Below are positions 26,426-38,598 of a stretch of 64,000 bases of DNA, in pieces (positions within the stretch are counted from its first letter, which is position 1; the number at the start of each line of letters is the position of its first letter). The stretch covers positions 1-64,000 of the forward strand of contig NZ_MEDO01000010.1 in assembly GCF_001724815.1 (NCBI RefSeq), written 5' to 3'. The translations under genes were made by a program, and so were the position numbers. This DNA is from Arenimonas sp. SCN 70-307 (lineage in GTDB: Bacteria; Pseudomonadota; Gammaproteobacteria; Xanthomonadales; Xanthomonadaceae). The notes beneath the pieces were generated by a model that searched no databases, had not been told where the DNA came from, and was given only the letters and a program-made list of their open reading frames with translations.

Positions 26426-26533
26426 GGCGGGGGCTCGTTGGGGGAGGCGTGAGCCTGCGCGAGCCGCTGCCTGGCGCACTGTGCCGGAGGTCAGGCGTGG
26501 CGACGGGCATTCAGAGGGGGTTTTGGGAAAGGA

Positions 26534-26559
26534 AAAAGCCCCGCCGGAGCGGGGCTTTT
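26534..26559. terminator. groESL terminator (bidirectional)
   Basis: AAAAGCCCCGC (26534-26544), CGGA loop, GCGGGGCTTTT (26549-26559). Read leftward after the groEL stop at 26584 it is a stem with an A-tract before and a T-run after. Confidence 0.85.
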
Positions 26560-26583
26560 CGTCTTGCCAGTGCAGGGGCCGGA

Positions 26584-28227
<1,644 letters not shown>

Positions 28228-28284
28228 CTAAACTCCAGAATGCTTTGAACGGGGGGTGTGACTGGTCGCGCGGGATGCGCGTTA

Positions 28285-28572
28285 TCAGCCGAGGATGGCG
28301 AGGATGTCGTCTTCCTTCACCACCAGGTATTCGGTGCCGTCGAGCTTGACCTCGGTGCCGGCGTACTTGCCGAACAGCACCTTGTCGCCGACCTTCACCG
28401 ACGGCGCGCGCACCGAACCGTTGTCGAGCGCCTTGCCGGCGCCAACGGCCAGCACTTCGCCCTTGATCGGCTTTTCGGTGGCCGAGTCCGGGATCACGAT
28501 GCCGCCGGCGGACATCTTCTCTTCTTCCATACGCTTGATGACCACGCGGTCGTGGAGCGGCTTGATGTTCAT
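28285..28572 (-). CDS. groS: 10-kDa co-chaperonin GroES
   Basis: A 95-residue co-chaperonin: [20 protein letters not shown], the mobile loop [15 protein letters not shown] (about 21-35) that docks on GroEL, and [20 protein letters not shown]. The ATG at 28572 has GAGGA at 7-11 nt; an earlier in-frame start lacks one. It is first in the groESL operon, whose leader of about 50 nt contains the CIRCE palindrome. Confidence 0.98.
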   Translation of the reverse strand: MNIKPLHDRVVIKRMEEEKMSAGGIVIPDSATEKPIKGEVLAVGAGKALDNGSVRAPSVKVGDKVLFGKYAGTEVKLDGTEYLVVKEDDILAILG

Positions 28573-28619
28573 GAGTGTCCTCGTTAGTCCTTTAATTTCA
28601 ACGACATGGGCGGGTGCTG

Positions 28620-28646
28620 TTAGCACTCGCCCCTGGTGAGTGCCAA
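28620..28646 (-). promoter_or_regulatory. CIRCE operator (HrcA binding site) and groES promoter edge
   Basis: TTAGCACTC (28620-28628), nine bases, GAGTGCCAA (28638-28646): CIRCE with one mismatch from the consensus TTAGCACTC-N9-GAGTGCTAA. Next to it, on the minus strand, TATCAT (28651-28646) is a plausible -10. HrcA repression relieved by heat is the known role; hrcA itself is not in the window. Confidence 0.9.
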
Positions 28647-28712
28647 TGATACGCGCGCGTCCGGCGCACCGGAAGCCGCGCGGCCCGTCCTAGGTGGGTG
28701 CGGACGGCGGGC

Positions 28713-28741
28713 TTTCAAGGGGGTGGGCCGGACCCTACAAT
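28713..28741 (+). promoter_or_regulatory. Weak candidate promoter for the XRE gene
   Basis: TACAAT (28736-28741) with a poor -35 TTTCAA (28713-28718) at 17 bp. If used, it gives a 5' leader of about 210 nt that contains the stem at 28827-28890. Confidence 0.3.
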
Positions 28742-28826
28742 CGGCCCGACCCCTTGCCGGCCGGGGTCACGCTGTCCCAAGCCCCCGGTAAATCAAGGGC
28801 TTGCGGCCAGGGGAAAAGACCGGCAA

Positions 28827-28890
28827 CCCGGAATCGCCGATGCCCGTCCGCCAGCCAGGGGGGCCTTGGGATGGAAGCATCGGCTCCGGG
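28827..28890 (+). other. Structured leader upstream of XRE regulator
   Basis: The 313-bp space between the CIRCE and the XRE start has no convincing gene. It holds a bulged stem: CCCGG (28827-28831), AATC bulge, GCCGATGC (28836-28843), a 33-nt apical region with a CCAGG/CCTTGG pairing, GCATCGGC (28877-28884), a single T, CCGGG (28886-28890). A smaller AAGCCC/GGGCTT hairpin precedes it near 28780-28800. It matches no riboswitch consensus that I can recall. It could be a cis-regulatory leader or a small RNA. Confidence 0.4.
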
Positions 28891-28959
28891 AAGAAGCACC
28901 GACGCGGTTGGCCAAAACGCGCGGCGCGGATCGATGCGGGATTTTTCGGGGAAACACCA

Positions 28960-29334
28960 ATGACGCAGTTGTTCAATCGCATCCGACAGGCGCGCCGGGG
29001 CGCGACGCTGTCCCAGCTGGAACTGGCCGGCATGGTCGGCGTTGCCCGCAGCGCGGTGGCGCAGTGGGAGCGCAAGGACGGGGCCCGGCCCACCACCGAG
29101 AACATGGCCAAGATCGCCATGGCCACCTCGGTCAGCTTCGAGTGGCTGGCCACCGGCCGCGGCAACCGCTGGCTCAGTGGCGACACGCCGGGCCATGAGA
29201 CCCCGGCGATGATGCTCAACTTCTACGCCCAGTGCGGGCTCGAGGAACGCCTGCTGGTCGCCTTCCGCTCGCTGCCCAACCCGGAGCAGCAGCCGCTGGT
29301 GGACTTTGTCGAGGCCATCACGGCGCGGGCCTGA
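28960..29334 (+). CDS. XRE-family transcriptional regulator
   Basis: A 124-residue protein with an N-terminal Cro/cI HTH (about 5-65: FNRIRQARRGATLSQLELAG, GVARSAVAQWERKDGARPTT, NMAKIAMATSVSFEWLATGR). A short C-terminal helical part (CGLEERLLVAFRSLPNPEQQ) could dimerise or bind a ligand. The ATG at 28960 is used because the HTH starts at once; the preceding GGGGAAACACCA gives a moderate ribosome site. It is a stand-alone gene with a long structured leader and a terminator-like stem after it. Targets are unknown. Confidence 0.85.
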   Translation: MTQLFNRIRQARRGATLSQLELAGMVGVARSAVAQWERKDGARPTTENMAKIAMATSVSFEWLATGRGNRWLSGDTPGHETPAMMLNFYAQCGLEERLLVAFRSLPNPEQQPLVDFVEAITARA

Positions 29335-29338
29335 TCGT

Positions 29339-29367
29339 TTCGGCCCCGGCCTCGCGCCGGGGCCGAA
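29339..29367. terminator. Stem after XRE gene, possible terminator
   Basis: TTCGGCCCCGGC (29339-29350), CTCGC, GCCGGGGCCGAA (29356-29367): a perfect 12-bp stem right after the XRE stop at 29334. No T-run follows, so termination is uncertain. Confidence 0.45.
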
Positions 29368-29436
29368 CTTCAGGGGATACTGGCGGTCTTTGGAGCGGCG
29401 CCGGCGTGCCCGCCCCTCCCCGACACGAGATCCCGC

Positions 29437-31545
29437 ATGACCCGTTGGCTCACGGCCCTGCTGGCCCTGTTACTCCTCGCCCCCACGGCCCGCGCCGTGG
29501 ACGAGGCCGACCTGCTGCCCATCGACGAGGCCTTCGCGCTCACCGCGAAGGCGACCGAGCGCGGGCGCATCGAACTGCACTGGCGCATCGCCGAGGGCTA
29601 TTACCTCTACCGGCACCGCATGGGCGTGGAGGTGGTCTCGGGCGGCTTCAAGGTCAACCCGCTCGAACTGCCGGACGGCATTGCCTACACCGACGAATTC
29701 TTCGGCGACGTCGAGACCTACCGCGATGAAGTGACCGCGGTGCTCACCGGTGCCGCCGCCGACGGCGTGCCCTCGCTCGAGCTGAAGGTGAAGTACCAGG
29801 GCTGCGCCGACGTCGGCATCTGCTACCCGCCGCACACCAAGACCCTGCGCGTGGCGCTGCCGGCCGCGGCCGGCGCGGCGCTGCTGCCGGGCACGGGCGG
29901 CATCGACCTGCTCGGCGGCACCAACCCCGCCATCGCCGCCGGCGGCCTGCCGCTGCCGGAGGCCCAGGCCTTCCGCGTCGAGGCCATCGTCGACACGCCC
30001 GACCAGCTGCTGCTGCGCTTCACGCCGGCGCCGGGCTACTACGTGTACCGCGACCGCACCAGCGTGCGCTTGCAGGCCGAGGGCATCGTCGCCGGCACGC
30101 CCCGGTGGCCGCCGGCGCAGGCGCATGCCGACGAGTACTTCGGCGACGTGCAGGTGTATTTCGAACCGGTGGACGTGCCGCTGCCGCTGCTGCGCCAGCA
30201 CACCCGCGCCGTGCCGGCCACCGTGGTGGTCGAGCTGCAGGGCTGCCAGACGGACGGCATCTGCTACCCGCCGATGACGCGCGAGGTGGTGCTCGAGCTG
30301 CCCGAGGGCGGCACGATTGCCACCGCACCTACAAAGGCGGCGCCGACGCTTTGGCTGGCGCTGCTGCTCGCGCTAGGCGGCGGCCTCATCCTCAACCTGA
30401 TGCCCTGCGTGCTGCCGGTGCTCTCGCTCAAGGCGCTGTCGCTGGCGCAGGGCGGCGGCGACCACCGCAAGGCGCGCAGCCAGGCGCTCTGGTACACCGC
30501 CGGCGTGCTGGCCAGCTTCGCCGCCGTGGGCGCGGCCGCGCTGGCGCTGCGCCAGGCCGGCCTGGCCCTGGGCTGGGGCTTCCAGCTGCAGCAGCCGGGC
30601 GTGATCGCCGCGCTGGCGCTGGTGATGGTGGCCATCGGCCTGTCGCTGTCGGGCGTGGTGAGCTTCGGCGCCTCGCTGGCCGGCGCCGGCCAGTCGCTGA
30701 CGGAAAAATCCGGCCCCGCGGGTGATTTTTTCACCGGCGTGCTGGCGGTCGTGGTCGCCAGCCCCTGCACCGCGCCCTTCATGGGCACGGCCCTGGCTTT
30801 TGCCTTCGCCGCCTCGCCGGCGGTGGCCATCGGCGTGTTCCTCGCGCTGGGCCTGGGCCTGGCCCTGCCCTTCCTGCTGATCGGCTTCGTGCCGGCCCTG
30901 GCCGCGCGCCTGCCCAGGCCCGGCGCGTGGATGGAAACCTTCAAGCACCTGATGGCCTTCCCGATGTACCTCACGGCCGTGTGGCTGCTGTGGGTGCTGG
31001 CCAAGCAGCGCGGCGCCGACGCCATCGGCCTGGCGCTGGTGGGCGCGGTGGGCCTGGGCCTGGGCCTGTGGCTGTGGGAGAAGGCGCGCTTCCGGGGCGC
31101 GCTGGCGAAAGCGCTGGCCGTGCTGGTGATCGCGGCGTCGCTGTGGCCGGTGCTGGTGGTGCAGCGCCTGCCCGCGCCGGCGCGCGCCGAGTCGGTGAAG
31201 GAAGGCGCGGTGGAGTATTCGGCCGAACGCCTGGAACAGCTGCGCCGCGACGGCCGCGTGGTGTTCGTGAACATGACCGCCGACTGGTGCGTGAGCTGCA
31301 AGGCCAACGAGCGCACGGTGCTGGGCCGCCAGGGTTTCCGCGACGCGCTCGAGCGCGCCGGCGCGGTGTACATGGTGGGCGACTGGACCGACGTGGACCC
31401 GGCCATCACCGCTTTCCTTGAAAGCCACCAGGCCGTGGGCGTGCCGCTCTACGTCGTCTACCCGAAGTCCGGCGAGCCCAGGGTGCTGCCGATCCTGCTC
31501 ACCCAGGCCATCGTCGACGAGGCGCTGGCGGAGGCGAGCCGATGA
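29437..31545 (+). CDS. dsbD: Thiol:disulfide interchange protein DsbD with duplicated nDsbD domain
   Basis: The 702-residue protein moves electrons from cytosolic thioredoxin to the periplasm. It is about 135 residues longer than E. coli DsbD because the N-terminal periplasmic domain is doubled. After a signal peptide, copy one ends in QGCADVGICYPP (C123/C129) and copy two in QGCQTDGICYPP (C270/C276); both keep the six-residue Cys spacing of nDsbD. The membrane domain has C324 (LMPCVLPV) and C444 (ASPCTAPF) and about eight helices. The C-terminal thioredoxin domain has C618/C621 (DWCVSCK). Every catalytic cysteine is present. Its stop overlaps the start of the next gene (ATGA). Confidence 0.95.
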   Translation: MTRWLTALLALLLLAPTARAVDEADLLPIDEAFALTAKATERGRIELHWRIAEGYYLYRHRMGVEVVSGGFKVNPLELPDGIAYTDEFFGDVETYRDEVTAVLTGAAADGVPSLELKVKYQGCADVGICYPPHTKTLRVALPAAAGAALLPGTGGIDLLGGTNPAIAAGGLPLPEAQAFRVEAIVDTPDQLLLRFTPAPGYYVYRDRTSVRLQAEGIVAGTPRWPPAQAHADEYFGDVQVYFEPVDVPLPLLRQHTRAVPATVVVELQGCQTDGICYPPMTREVVLELPEGGTIATAPTKAAPTLWLALLLALGGGLILNLMPCVLPVLSLKALSLAQGGGDHRKARSQALWYTAGVLASFAAVGAAALALRQAGLALGWGFQLQQPGVIAALALVMVAIGLSLSGVVSFGASLAGAGQSLTEKSGPAGDFFTGVLAVVVASPCTAPFMGTALAFAFAASPAVAIGVFLALGLGLALPFLLIGFVPALAARLPRPGAWMETFKHLMAFPMYLTAVWLLWVLAKQRGADAIGLALVGAVGLGLGLWLWEKARFRGALAKALAVLVIAASLWPVLVVQRLPAPARAESVKEGAVEYSAERLEQLRRDGRVVFVNMTADWCVSCKANERTVLGRQGFRDALERAGAVYMVGDWTDVDPAITAFLESHQAVGVPLYVVYPKSGEPRVLPILLTQAIVDEALAEASR

Positions 31546-32096
31546 ACCGCGAATCGGTGCTGACCTGGAGCGCGATCGTCCTGCTCGGTGGCGTGTCGGC
31601 GGGCCTGGGCTGGTGGCTGGGCCAGCGCACCCTGGTGCCGGCGGAAAAACCCGCCCCGCCCGGCATGACGGTGACCAAAGTCGGCGAACTGGCGCCGGCC
31701 ATCACCCTGCCCGACCTGCGCACCGGCCAGGCGGTGGCCGTGACCGGCCCGGGCCGCGTGCGCCTCATCAACTACTGGGCCAGCTGGTGCGGCCCCTGCC
31801 GCAAGGAAATGCCGGTGCTCGACGCCTACGCCCGGCAACAGGGCGGCAACGGCGTCAAAGTGATGGGCATCGCCATGGAAACCCCGGAGGAGGCCCTGGC
31901 CTTCCTGCGCGAGGTGCCGGTGGACTTCACCCTGCTGGTGGAGAACCCGGGCCCGGGCGACAGCTCGGTGCAGCTGGGCAACCTGCGTGGCATCCTGCCC
32001 TACACGGTGCTGATCGACGCCGACGGGCGCCTGCTCAAGACCCACTACGGCGCCTTCCCCGACGTCGAGGCCGTGCAGGCCTGGGCCCGGCCCTGA
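31542..32096 (+). CDS. TlpA/DsbE-like membrane-anchored thioredoxin
   Basis: A 184-residue protein with one N-terminal transmembrane anchor (SAIVLLGGVSAGLGWWLGQR) and a periplasmic thioredoxin fold: LPDLRTGQAVAV, NYWASWCGPCRKEMPVLDAY with the CGPC active site, and the cis-proline region GILPYTVLIDADGRL. It is translationally coupled to dsbD, so DsbD is its likely electron source. TlpA-like proteins reduce apocytochrome or other periplasmic thiols; no cytochrome maturation genes are nearby, so the target is open. Confidence 0.92.
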   Translation: MNRESVLTWSAIVLLGGVSAGLGWWLGQRTLVPAEKPAPPGMTVTKVGELAPAITLPDLRTGQAVAVTGPGRVRLINYWASWCGPCRKEMPVLDAYARQQGGNGVKVMGIAMETPEEALAFLREVPVDFTLLVENPGPGDSSVQLGNLRGILPYTVLIDADGRLLKTHYGAFPDVEAVQAWARP

Positions 32097-32103
32097 GCCG
32101 GGC

Positions 32104-32122
32104 GCCCGGCGGGCCGCCGGGC
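32104..32122. repeat. G+C-rich hairpin after the thioredoxin gene
   Basis: GCCCGGCG (32104-32111), GGC, CGCCGGGC (32115-32122), then AAAATTC. It sits 8 nt after the stop at 32096 and may attenuate dsbD-operon readthrough into aroQ, but lacks a T-tract. The following space holds a TAAAAT (32140-32145) that could be a -10 for aroQ-accBC, without a clear -35. Confidence 0.4.
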
Positions 32123-32233
32123 AAAATTCAAACGCCCGTTAAAATCGTCGAAGTCGCGGCGATCTTCTGGACAACCGCCCCGCCCTGCCCCCAGACTGTG
32201 CCTCCCCCGGGGAGGGGGCACTGAAGGCATAAC

Positions 32234-32668
32234 GTGGCGAAGATCCTGGTCCTGCACGGTCCCAACCTCAACCTGCTCGGCGAACGCGAGCCGGAGGTCT
32301 ACGGCCGCGCCACGCTGGCCGACATCGACGCCCGCCTGGCCCAGCGCGCCGGCGCGGCCGGCCACCAGCTCGAAAGCTTCCAGTCCAACGCTGAGCACGA
32401 GCTGGTGGACCGGGTGCAGGCCGCCCGCGGCGACGGCACCGCCTTCGTGCTCATCAACCCCGCCGCCTTCACCCACACCTCGGTGGCCCTGCGCGATGCG
32501 CTGGCGGCCGTGAAGCTGCCCTTCATCGAGGTGCACCTGTCGAACCCGCATGCGCGCGAGCCGTTCCGGCACGCGAGCTACTTCTCCGACCTGGCGGTCG
32601 GCGTGGTCTGCGGCTTCGGCGCCGACAGCTATTCCTACGCGCTCGAGGCCGCGCTCGCGAGCCTCTGA
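32234..32668 (+). CDS. aroQ: Type II 3-dehydroquinate dehydratase
   Basis: The 144-residue enzyme converts 3-dehydroquinate to 3-dehydroshikimate in the shikimate pathway, as a dodecamer. Motifs: [18 protein letters not shown] with the catalytic tyrosine in VYG and the lid arginine, [17 protein letters not shown], and [18 protein letters not shown] with the catalytic histidine. The GTG start at 32234 has AAGG eight nt upstream and the protein begins AKILVLHGP as in homologues. It lies 37 bp before accB, the classic aroQ-accB-accC order. Confidence 0.96.
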   Translation: MAKILVLHGPNLNLLGEREPEVYGRATLADIDARLAQRAGAAGHQLESFQSNAEHELVDRVQAARGDGTAFVLINPAAFTHTSVALRDALAAVKLPFIEVHLSNPHAREPFRHASYFSDLAVGVVCGFGADSYSYALEAALASL

Positions 32669-32705
32669 GCCCACCCCCACCCTTTACCAACAAGACGAGG
32701 CCAGC

Positions 32706-33188
32706 ATGGACCTTCGCAAGATCAAGAAGCTCATCGACCTGCTCGAGGAATCGAACCTCGCCGAGATCGAAATCAAGGAGGGCGAGGAGTCGGTGCGCCT
32801 GGCCCGCGTGCCCTCGGGCAGCTACACGGTGGCCGCGCCGGCCCCGGCGCCCGCGCCGGTGCACCACGCCGAGCCGGCCCGCGCCGCCGCGCCCGCCGCC
32901 CCGGCCGCGCTTTCGGCCGAGGCCGTGGGCAAGTCCACCAAGGACGTGCCGGATGGCCACACCGTGCGTTCGCCGATGGTCGGCACCTATTACGCCTCGC
33001 CGGCGCCGGACAAGCCGGCCTTCGTGAAGGTCGGCCAGGTGGTCAAGGCCGGCGAGACGCTGGGCATCATCGAAGCCATGAAGATGTTCAACCCGATCGA
33101 GGCCGACGTCTCGGGCACGGTGCGGGCGATCCTGGTCGAGAACGGCCAGCCGATCGAGTTCGACGAGCCCATGTTCGTCATCAGCTGA
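32706..33188 (+). CDS. accB: Biotin carboxyl carrier protein of acetyl-CoA carboxylase
   Basis: A 160-residue BCCP. The N-terminal dimer segment [20 protein letters not shown] is followed by a flexible Ala/Pro-rich linker (about 40-75). The biotinyl domain (about 80-160) has the [12 protein letters not shown] motif, whose lysine carries biotin, and the thumb region [20 protein letters not shown]. It shuttles CO2 between AccC and AccAD. GAGG precedes the ATG and accC starts 10 bp after the stop. Confidence 0.97.
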   Translation: MDLRKIKKLIDLLEESNLAEIEIKEGEESVRLARVPSGSYTVAAPAPAPAPVHHAEPARAAAPAAPAALSAEAVGKSTKDVPDGHTVRSPMVGTYYASPAPDKPAFVKVGQVVKAGETLGIIEAMKMFNPIEADVSGTVRAILVENGQPIEFDEPMFVIS

Positions 33189-33198
33189 GGACCGGCCC

Positions 33199-34566
<1,368 letters not shown>

Positions 34567-34582
34567 GGCCGTTCCTTCCTCC

Positions 34583-35488
34583 ATGCCCTTCCTCGAACTG
34601 AGCCTGCGCGTGCGCGCCGAAGACGAGCACCGCGCCGAAAACGCGCTGATGGACCTGGGCGCGCTGTCGGTGACCCTGCTCGATGCCGACGCCGCCACGC
34701 CCAACGAGAAGGCCGTGCTCGAGCCCGGCGTGGGCGAGACGCCGCTGTGGCCCGAGATCACCCTGCTGGCGCTGTTCCCCGAGGGCACGGTGGCCGAGCT
34801 GGTGCTGCACGCGCTGGAATCGTTCGACGACGCCATCGACCTGTCGCAGGCGGACTTTCGCGAAGTGGCCGACCAGGACTGGGAACGCGCCTGGATGGAC
34901 CAGTACGAGCCGCTCAAGTTCGGTCGCCGCACCTGGATCGTGCCCTGGAACATGGACGCGCCGCCGGAAGCACGCGAGGGCGTGATCGTGCGGCTCGACC
35001 CGGGCCTGGCCTTCGGCTCGGGCACGCACCCGACCACGGCGCTGTGCCTGCAGTGGCTTGATTCGCTGGTGCTGCGCGAGAAGACCGTGCTCGACTTCGG
35101 CTGCGGCAGCGGCATCCTCGCCCTGGCCGCGCTCAAGCTCGGCGCGAAGCAAGCCGTGGGCGTGGACAACGATCCGCAGGCCCTGCTCGCCACCGCCGAC
35201 AACGCCGAACGCAACGGCGTGGGCGATCGCCTGCGGGTGTATTCGCCGGAAGACGAGCCGGCCGACACCTACCCGGTGGTGGTGGCCAACATCCTGGCCG
35301 TGGCGCTCGACGCACTGGCGCCGCTGCTGGCCTCGCGCGTGCAGCCCGGCGGCGTGATCGCGCTCTCGGGCATCCTGCACGGCCAGGAGGGCGAGCTGCT
35401 GGCGCGCTACGCCGGGTGGTTCGACCAGCTCGAGGCGGTGCAGGAAGGCGACTGGATGCGCATCACCGGCGTCCGCCGCGCCGGCTGA
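34583..35488 (+). CDS. prmA: Ribosomal protein L11 methyltransferase
   Basis: A 301-residue methyltransferase with the PrmA N-terminal substrate-binding region ([40 protein letters not shown]) and the SAM domain: [20 protein letters not shown], motif [28 protein letters not shown], and [10 protein letters not shown] with the catalytic-type NI. It trimethylates L11. It follows accC directly, an arrangement widely kept in gamma- and betaproteobacteria. Confidence 0.96.
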   Translation: MPFLELSLRVRAEDEHRAENALMDLGALSVTLLDADAATPNEKAVLEPGVGETPLWPEITLLALFPEGTVAELVLHALESFDDAIDLSQADFREVADQDWERAWMDQYEPLKFGRRTWIVPWNMDAPPEAREGVIVRLDPGLAFGSGTHPTTALCLQWLDSLVLREKTVLDFGCGSGILALAALKLGAKQAVGVDNDPQALLATADNAERNGVGDRLRVYSPEDEPADTYPVVVANILAVALDALAPLLASRVQPGGVIALSGILHGQEGELLARYAGWFDQLEAVQEGDWMRITGVRRAG

Positions 35489-35506
35489 GCCGTTATCCTT
35501 GGCGCC

Positions 35507-36028
35507 ATGCCGTCCCGCGCCCCCCGCTTCGCCACCCGCAGCCAGACCCCCGCCCCGCGCCGCACCCTGCCCTGGGGCTGGTGGACGCTGCTGGCCGTGC
35601 TGGTGGTGGCGCTGGCGCTGCAGCTGATGCTGGCCGACCGCGCCCGCCTGGCCAGCGACGCCGGCTGGCGGCCGCGGCTGGAGACGCTGTGCGGCGTGCT
35701 CGGCTACAGCCTGCCGGCCTGGCACGAGCCCAAGGCCTTCCGCGTCACCAGCCGTGAAGTGCGCCGGCATCCGCAGGACGATCGCGCGCTGCTGGTGAGC
35801 ACGAGCTTCCGGAATGACGCCCGCTGGCCGCAGGCCTGGCCGGTGCTGGAAGTGGCGCTGCACGACATCGACGGCCAGGCGCTCGGCCTGCGCCGCTTCC
35901 AGCCGGTGGAGTACCTGGGCAGCCCGCCGGCCACGCCGCTGATTGCCCCGGGGCAGTCGGCGATGGCGACGCTCGAGATCCTCGACCCTGGCCAGCGCGC
36001 GGTCGCTTTCACGTTCGACTTCCATTGA
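35507..36028 (+). CDS. DUF3426 membrane protein, zinc ribbon absent
   Basis: A 173-residue protein with one transmembrane helix (WTLLAVLVVALALQLMLADR, about 25-44) and a periplasmic DUF3426 domain (VTSREVRRHPQDDRALLVST, WPVLEVALHDIDGQALGLRR, LIAPGQSAMATLEILDPGQR). Longer homologues after prmA in this order start with an MJ0042-type zinc ribbon; it is missing here and no in-frame extension exists upstream. Function unknown. The 114-bp gap to fis holds the ribosome site of fis and no other recognisable element. Confidence 0.85.
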   Translation: MPSRAPRFATRSQTPAPRRTLPWGWWTLLAVLVVALALQLMLADRARLASDAGWRPRLETLCGVLGYSLPAWHEPKAFRVTSREVRRHPQDDRALLVSTSFRNDARWPQAWPVLEVALHDIDGQALGLRRFQPVEYLGSPPATPLIAPGQSAMATLEILDPGQRAVAFTFDFH

Positions 36029-36142
36029 AAACCGACGAACGGATGCTCGCGAGGTCAGCGGGATTGACGTAGACTCGGTCCCCCCGTCGCCAGCCGGCGG
36101 GTTCCGCAGGGAAGCGGACAAGAGACCCTGGAGCGCCGCGAA

Positions 36143-36421
36143 GTGAATGTCCCGACCGCGTCCCGTGCGGACGCCAGCCCTGCCCCGAGCGGCCACACGC
36201 CGCTGCGCGACCACGTATCCAAGTCGGTGCGGCGCTACCTGCACGACTTCAACGGCTGCGATCCGGACGATCTTTACGACGTGGTGCTGCGCGAGATCGA
36301 GTTGCCCCTGTTCGCCGAAGTGCTTCGCCACTGCGAAGGCAACCAGAGCCGCGCCGCGGCCTGCCTGGGCATCAACCGCGCCACCCTGCGCAAGAAGCTC
36401 AAGGCCTACGGCCTGGCCTGA
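36143..36421 (+). CDS. fis: Nucleoid-associated DNA-binding protein Fis
   Basis: A 92-residue Fis (E. coli 98). The dimer/activation part [20 protein letters not shown] and [20 protein letters not shown] is followed by the helix-turn-helix [20 protein letters not shown], then LKAYGLA. Fis bends DNA and activates rRNA and other growth-linked promoters. The GTG start at 36143 (GGAG nine nt upstream) is the only in-frame start that gives the family N-terminus; the nearby ATG at 36147 is out of frame. The last base of the TGA stop is the first base of the REP palindrome at 36421. Confidence 0.94.
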   Translation: MNVPTASRADASPAPSGHTPLRDHVSKSVRRYLHDFNGCDPDDLYDVVLREIELPLFAEVLRHCEGNQSRAAACLGINRATLRKKLKAYGLA

Positions 36422-36510
36422 AAGAAACGGGGTCAGGTTCACTTTTGGGGGCCAGACCTCGCACATGCCGAAGCTCCCTCCCCCAAAAGTGAACCTGACC
36501 CCGTTTCTTT
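36421..36510. repeat. REP palindrome between fis and purH
   Basis: Two REP copies face each other as perfect 31-bp inverted repeats at 36421-36451 and 36480-36510 (outer AAAGAAACGGGGTCAGGTTC) with a 28-nt centre. It touches the fis stop on the left and lies just before the purH promoter on the right. Confidence 0.9.
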
Positions 36511-36522
36511 CCCCGGTATAAT
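36495..36522 (+). promoter_or_regulatory. purH promoter using REP-derived -35
   Basis: A consensus TATAAT (36517-36522), 16 bp after CTGACC (36495-36500). The -35 lies inside the right REP arm, so the repeat may have created or replaced the promoter. A start near 36529 would leave a leader of about 18 nt. Confidence 0.6.
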
Positions 36523-36546
36523 CGCGGCTTCCCGTCGAGGTGCCCG

Positions 36547-38114
<1,568 letters not shown>

Positions 38115-38115
<1 letters not shown>

Positions 38116-38564
38116 TGGCCGCCAACGCCAACCCGCGCTGGCTGCTGCCCACGGTGCTGGTCGCCGGCCTGGCGATCATCGCCGGCGGCTGGTGGATGGC
38201 CGAGCAGCGCAGCCGCCAGGCCGCCGAAGCCGCTGCCGATGCCGGCCGCATCGACCAGGTGCTCGCCGAGTTCCAGAAGGGCCTGCCGCGCGAGTACGCG
38301 CCGGGCCTGATGCTCGAGCGCGTGGCCTTCGAGGGCACCGACCTGGTGATGACCATCCGCAGCCTCACCCGCACCGTGCCGGAAACCGGCGGCGACCTGC
38401 AGCAGGTGGCGGCGGCCGAAAAGGCGCTGATGCTGCCGCTTTGCCAGCACGGCGACGTGCTGTTCCTGCTCGCGCGCGGCGTCACGCTCAAGCGTCGCTT
38501 CGTGGACCACCAGGACCGCCTGTTCTTCGAGATCTCGCTCACCTCGGCCGATTGCGCGCGCTGA
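38115..38564 (+). CDS. Small membrane-anchored protein between purH and purD
   Basis: A 149-residue protein with one N-terminal transmembrane helix (LLPTVLVAGLAIIAGGWWMA, about 10-29) and a periplasmic part with a helical section (RSRQAAEAAADAGRIDQVLA) and a strand-rich end (LERVAFEGTDLVMTIRSLTR, DRLFFEISLTSADC). No domain is recognised. It overlaps the purH stop by one base (TGATG), so it is translationally coupled. A membrane protein at this place recurs in related genomes, but no role in purine synthesis is evident. It has two cysteines (LCQHG and C-terminal DCAR). Confidence 0.78.
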
Positions 38565-38598
38565 GGCCGGGCCACACCAACACGCGCAGGGGAATGGC

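Noticed and set aside
28747..28959. Known riboswitch (cobalamin, c-di-GMP, TPP or FMN type) in the XRE leader
   Set aside because: The conserved core sequences of these classes are absent; left as an unknown structured leader.
28694..28963. Short open frames in the XRE leader
   Set aside because: No ribosome site, no homology-like pattern, and they overlap a stable stem.
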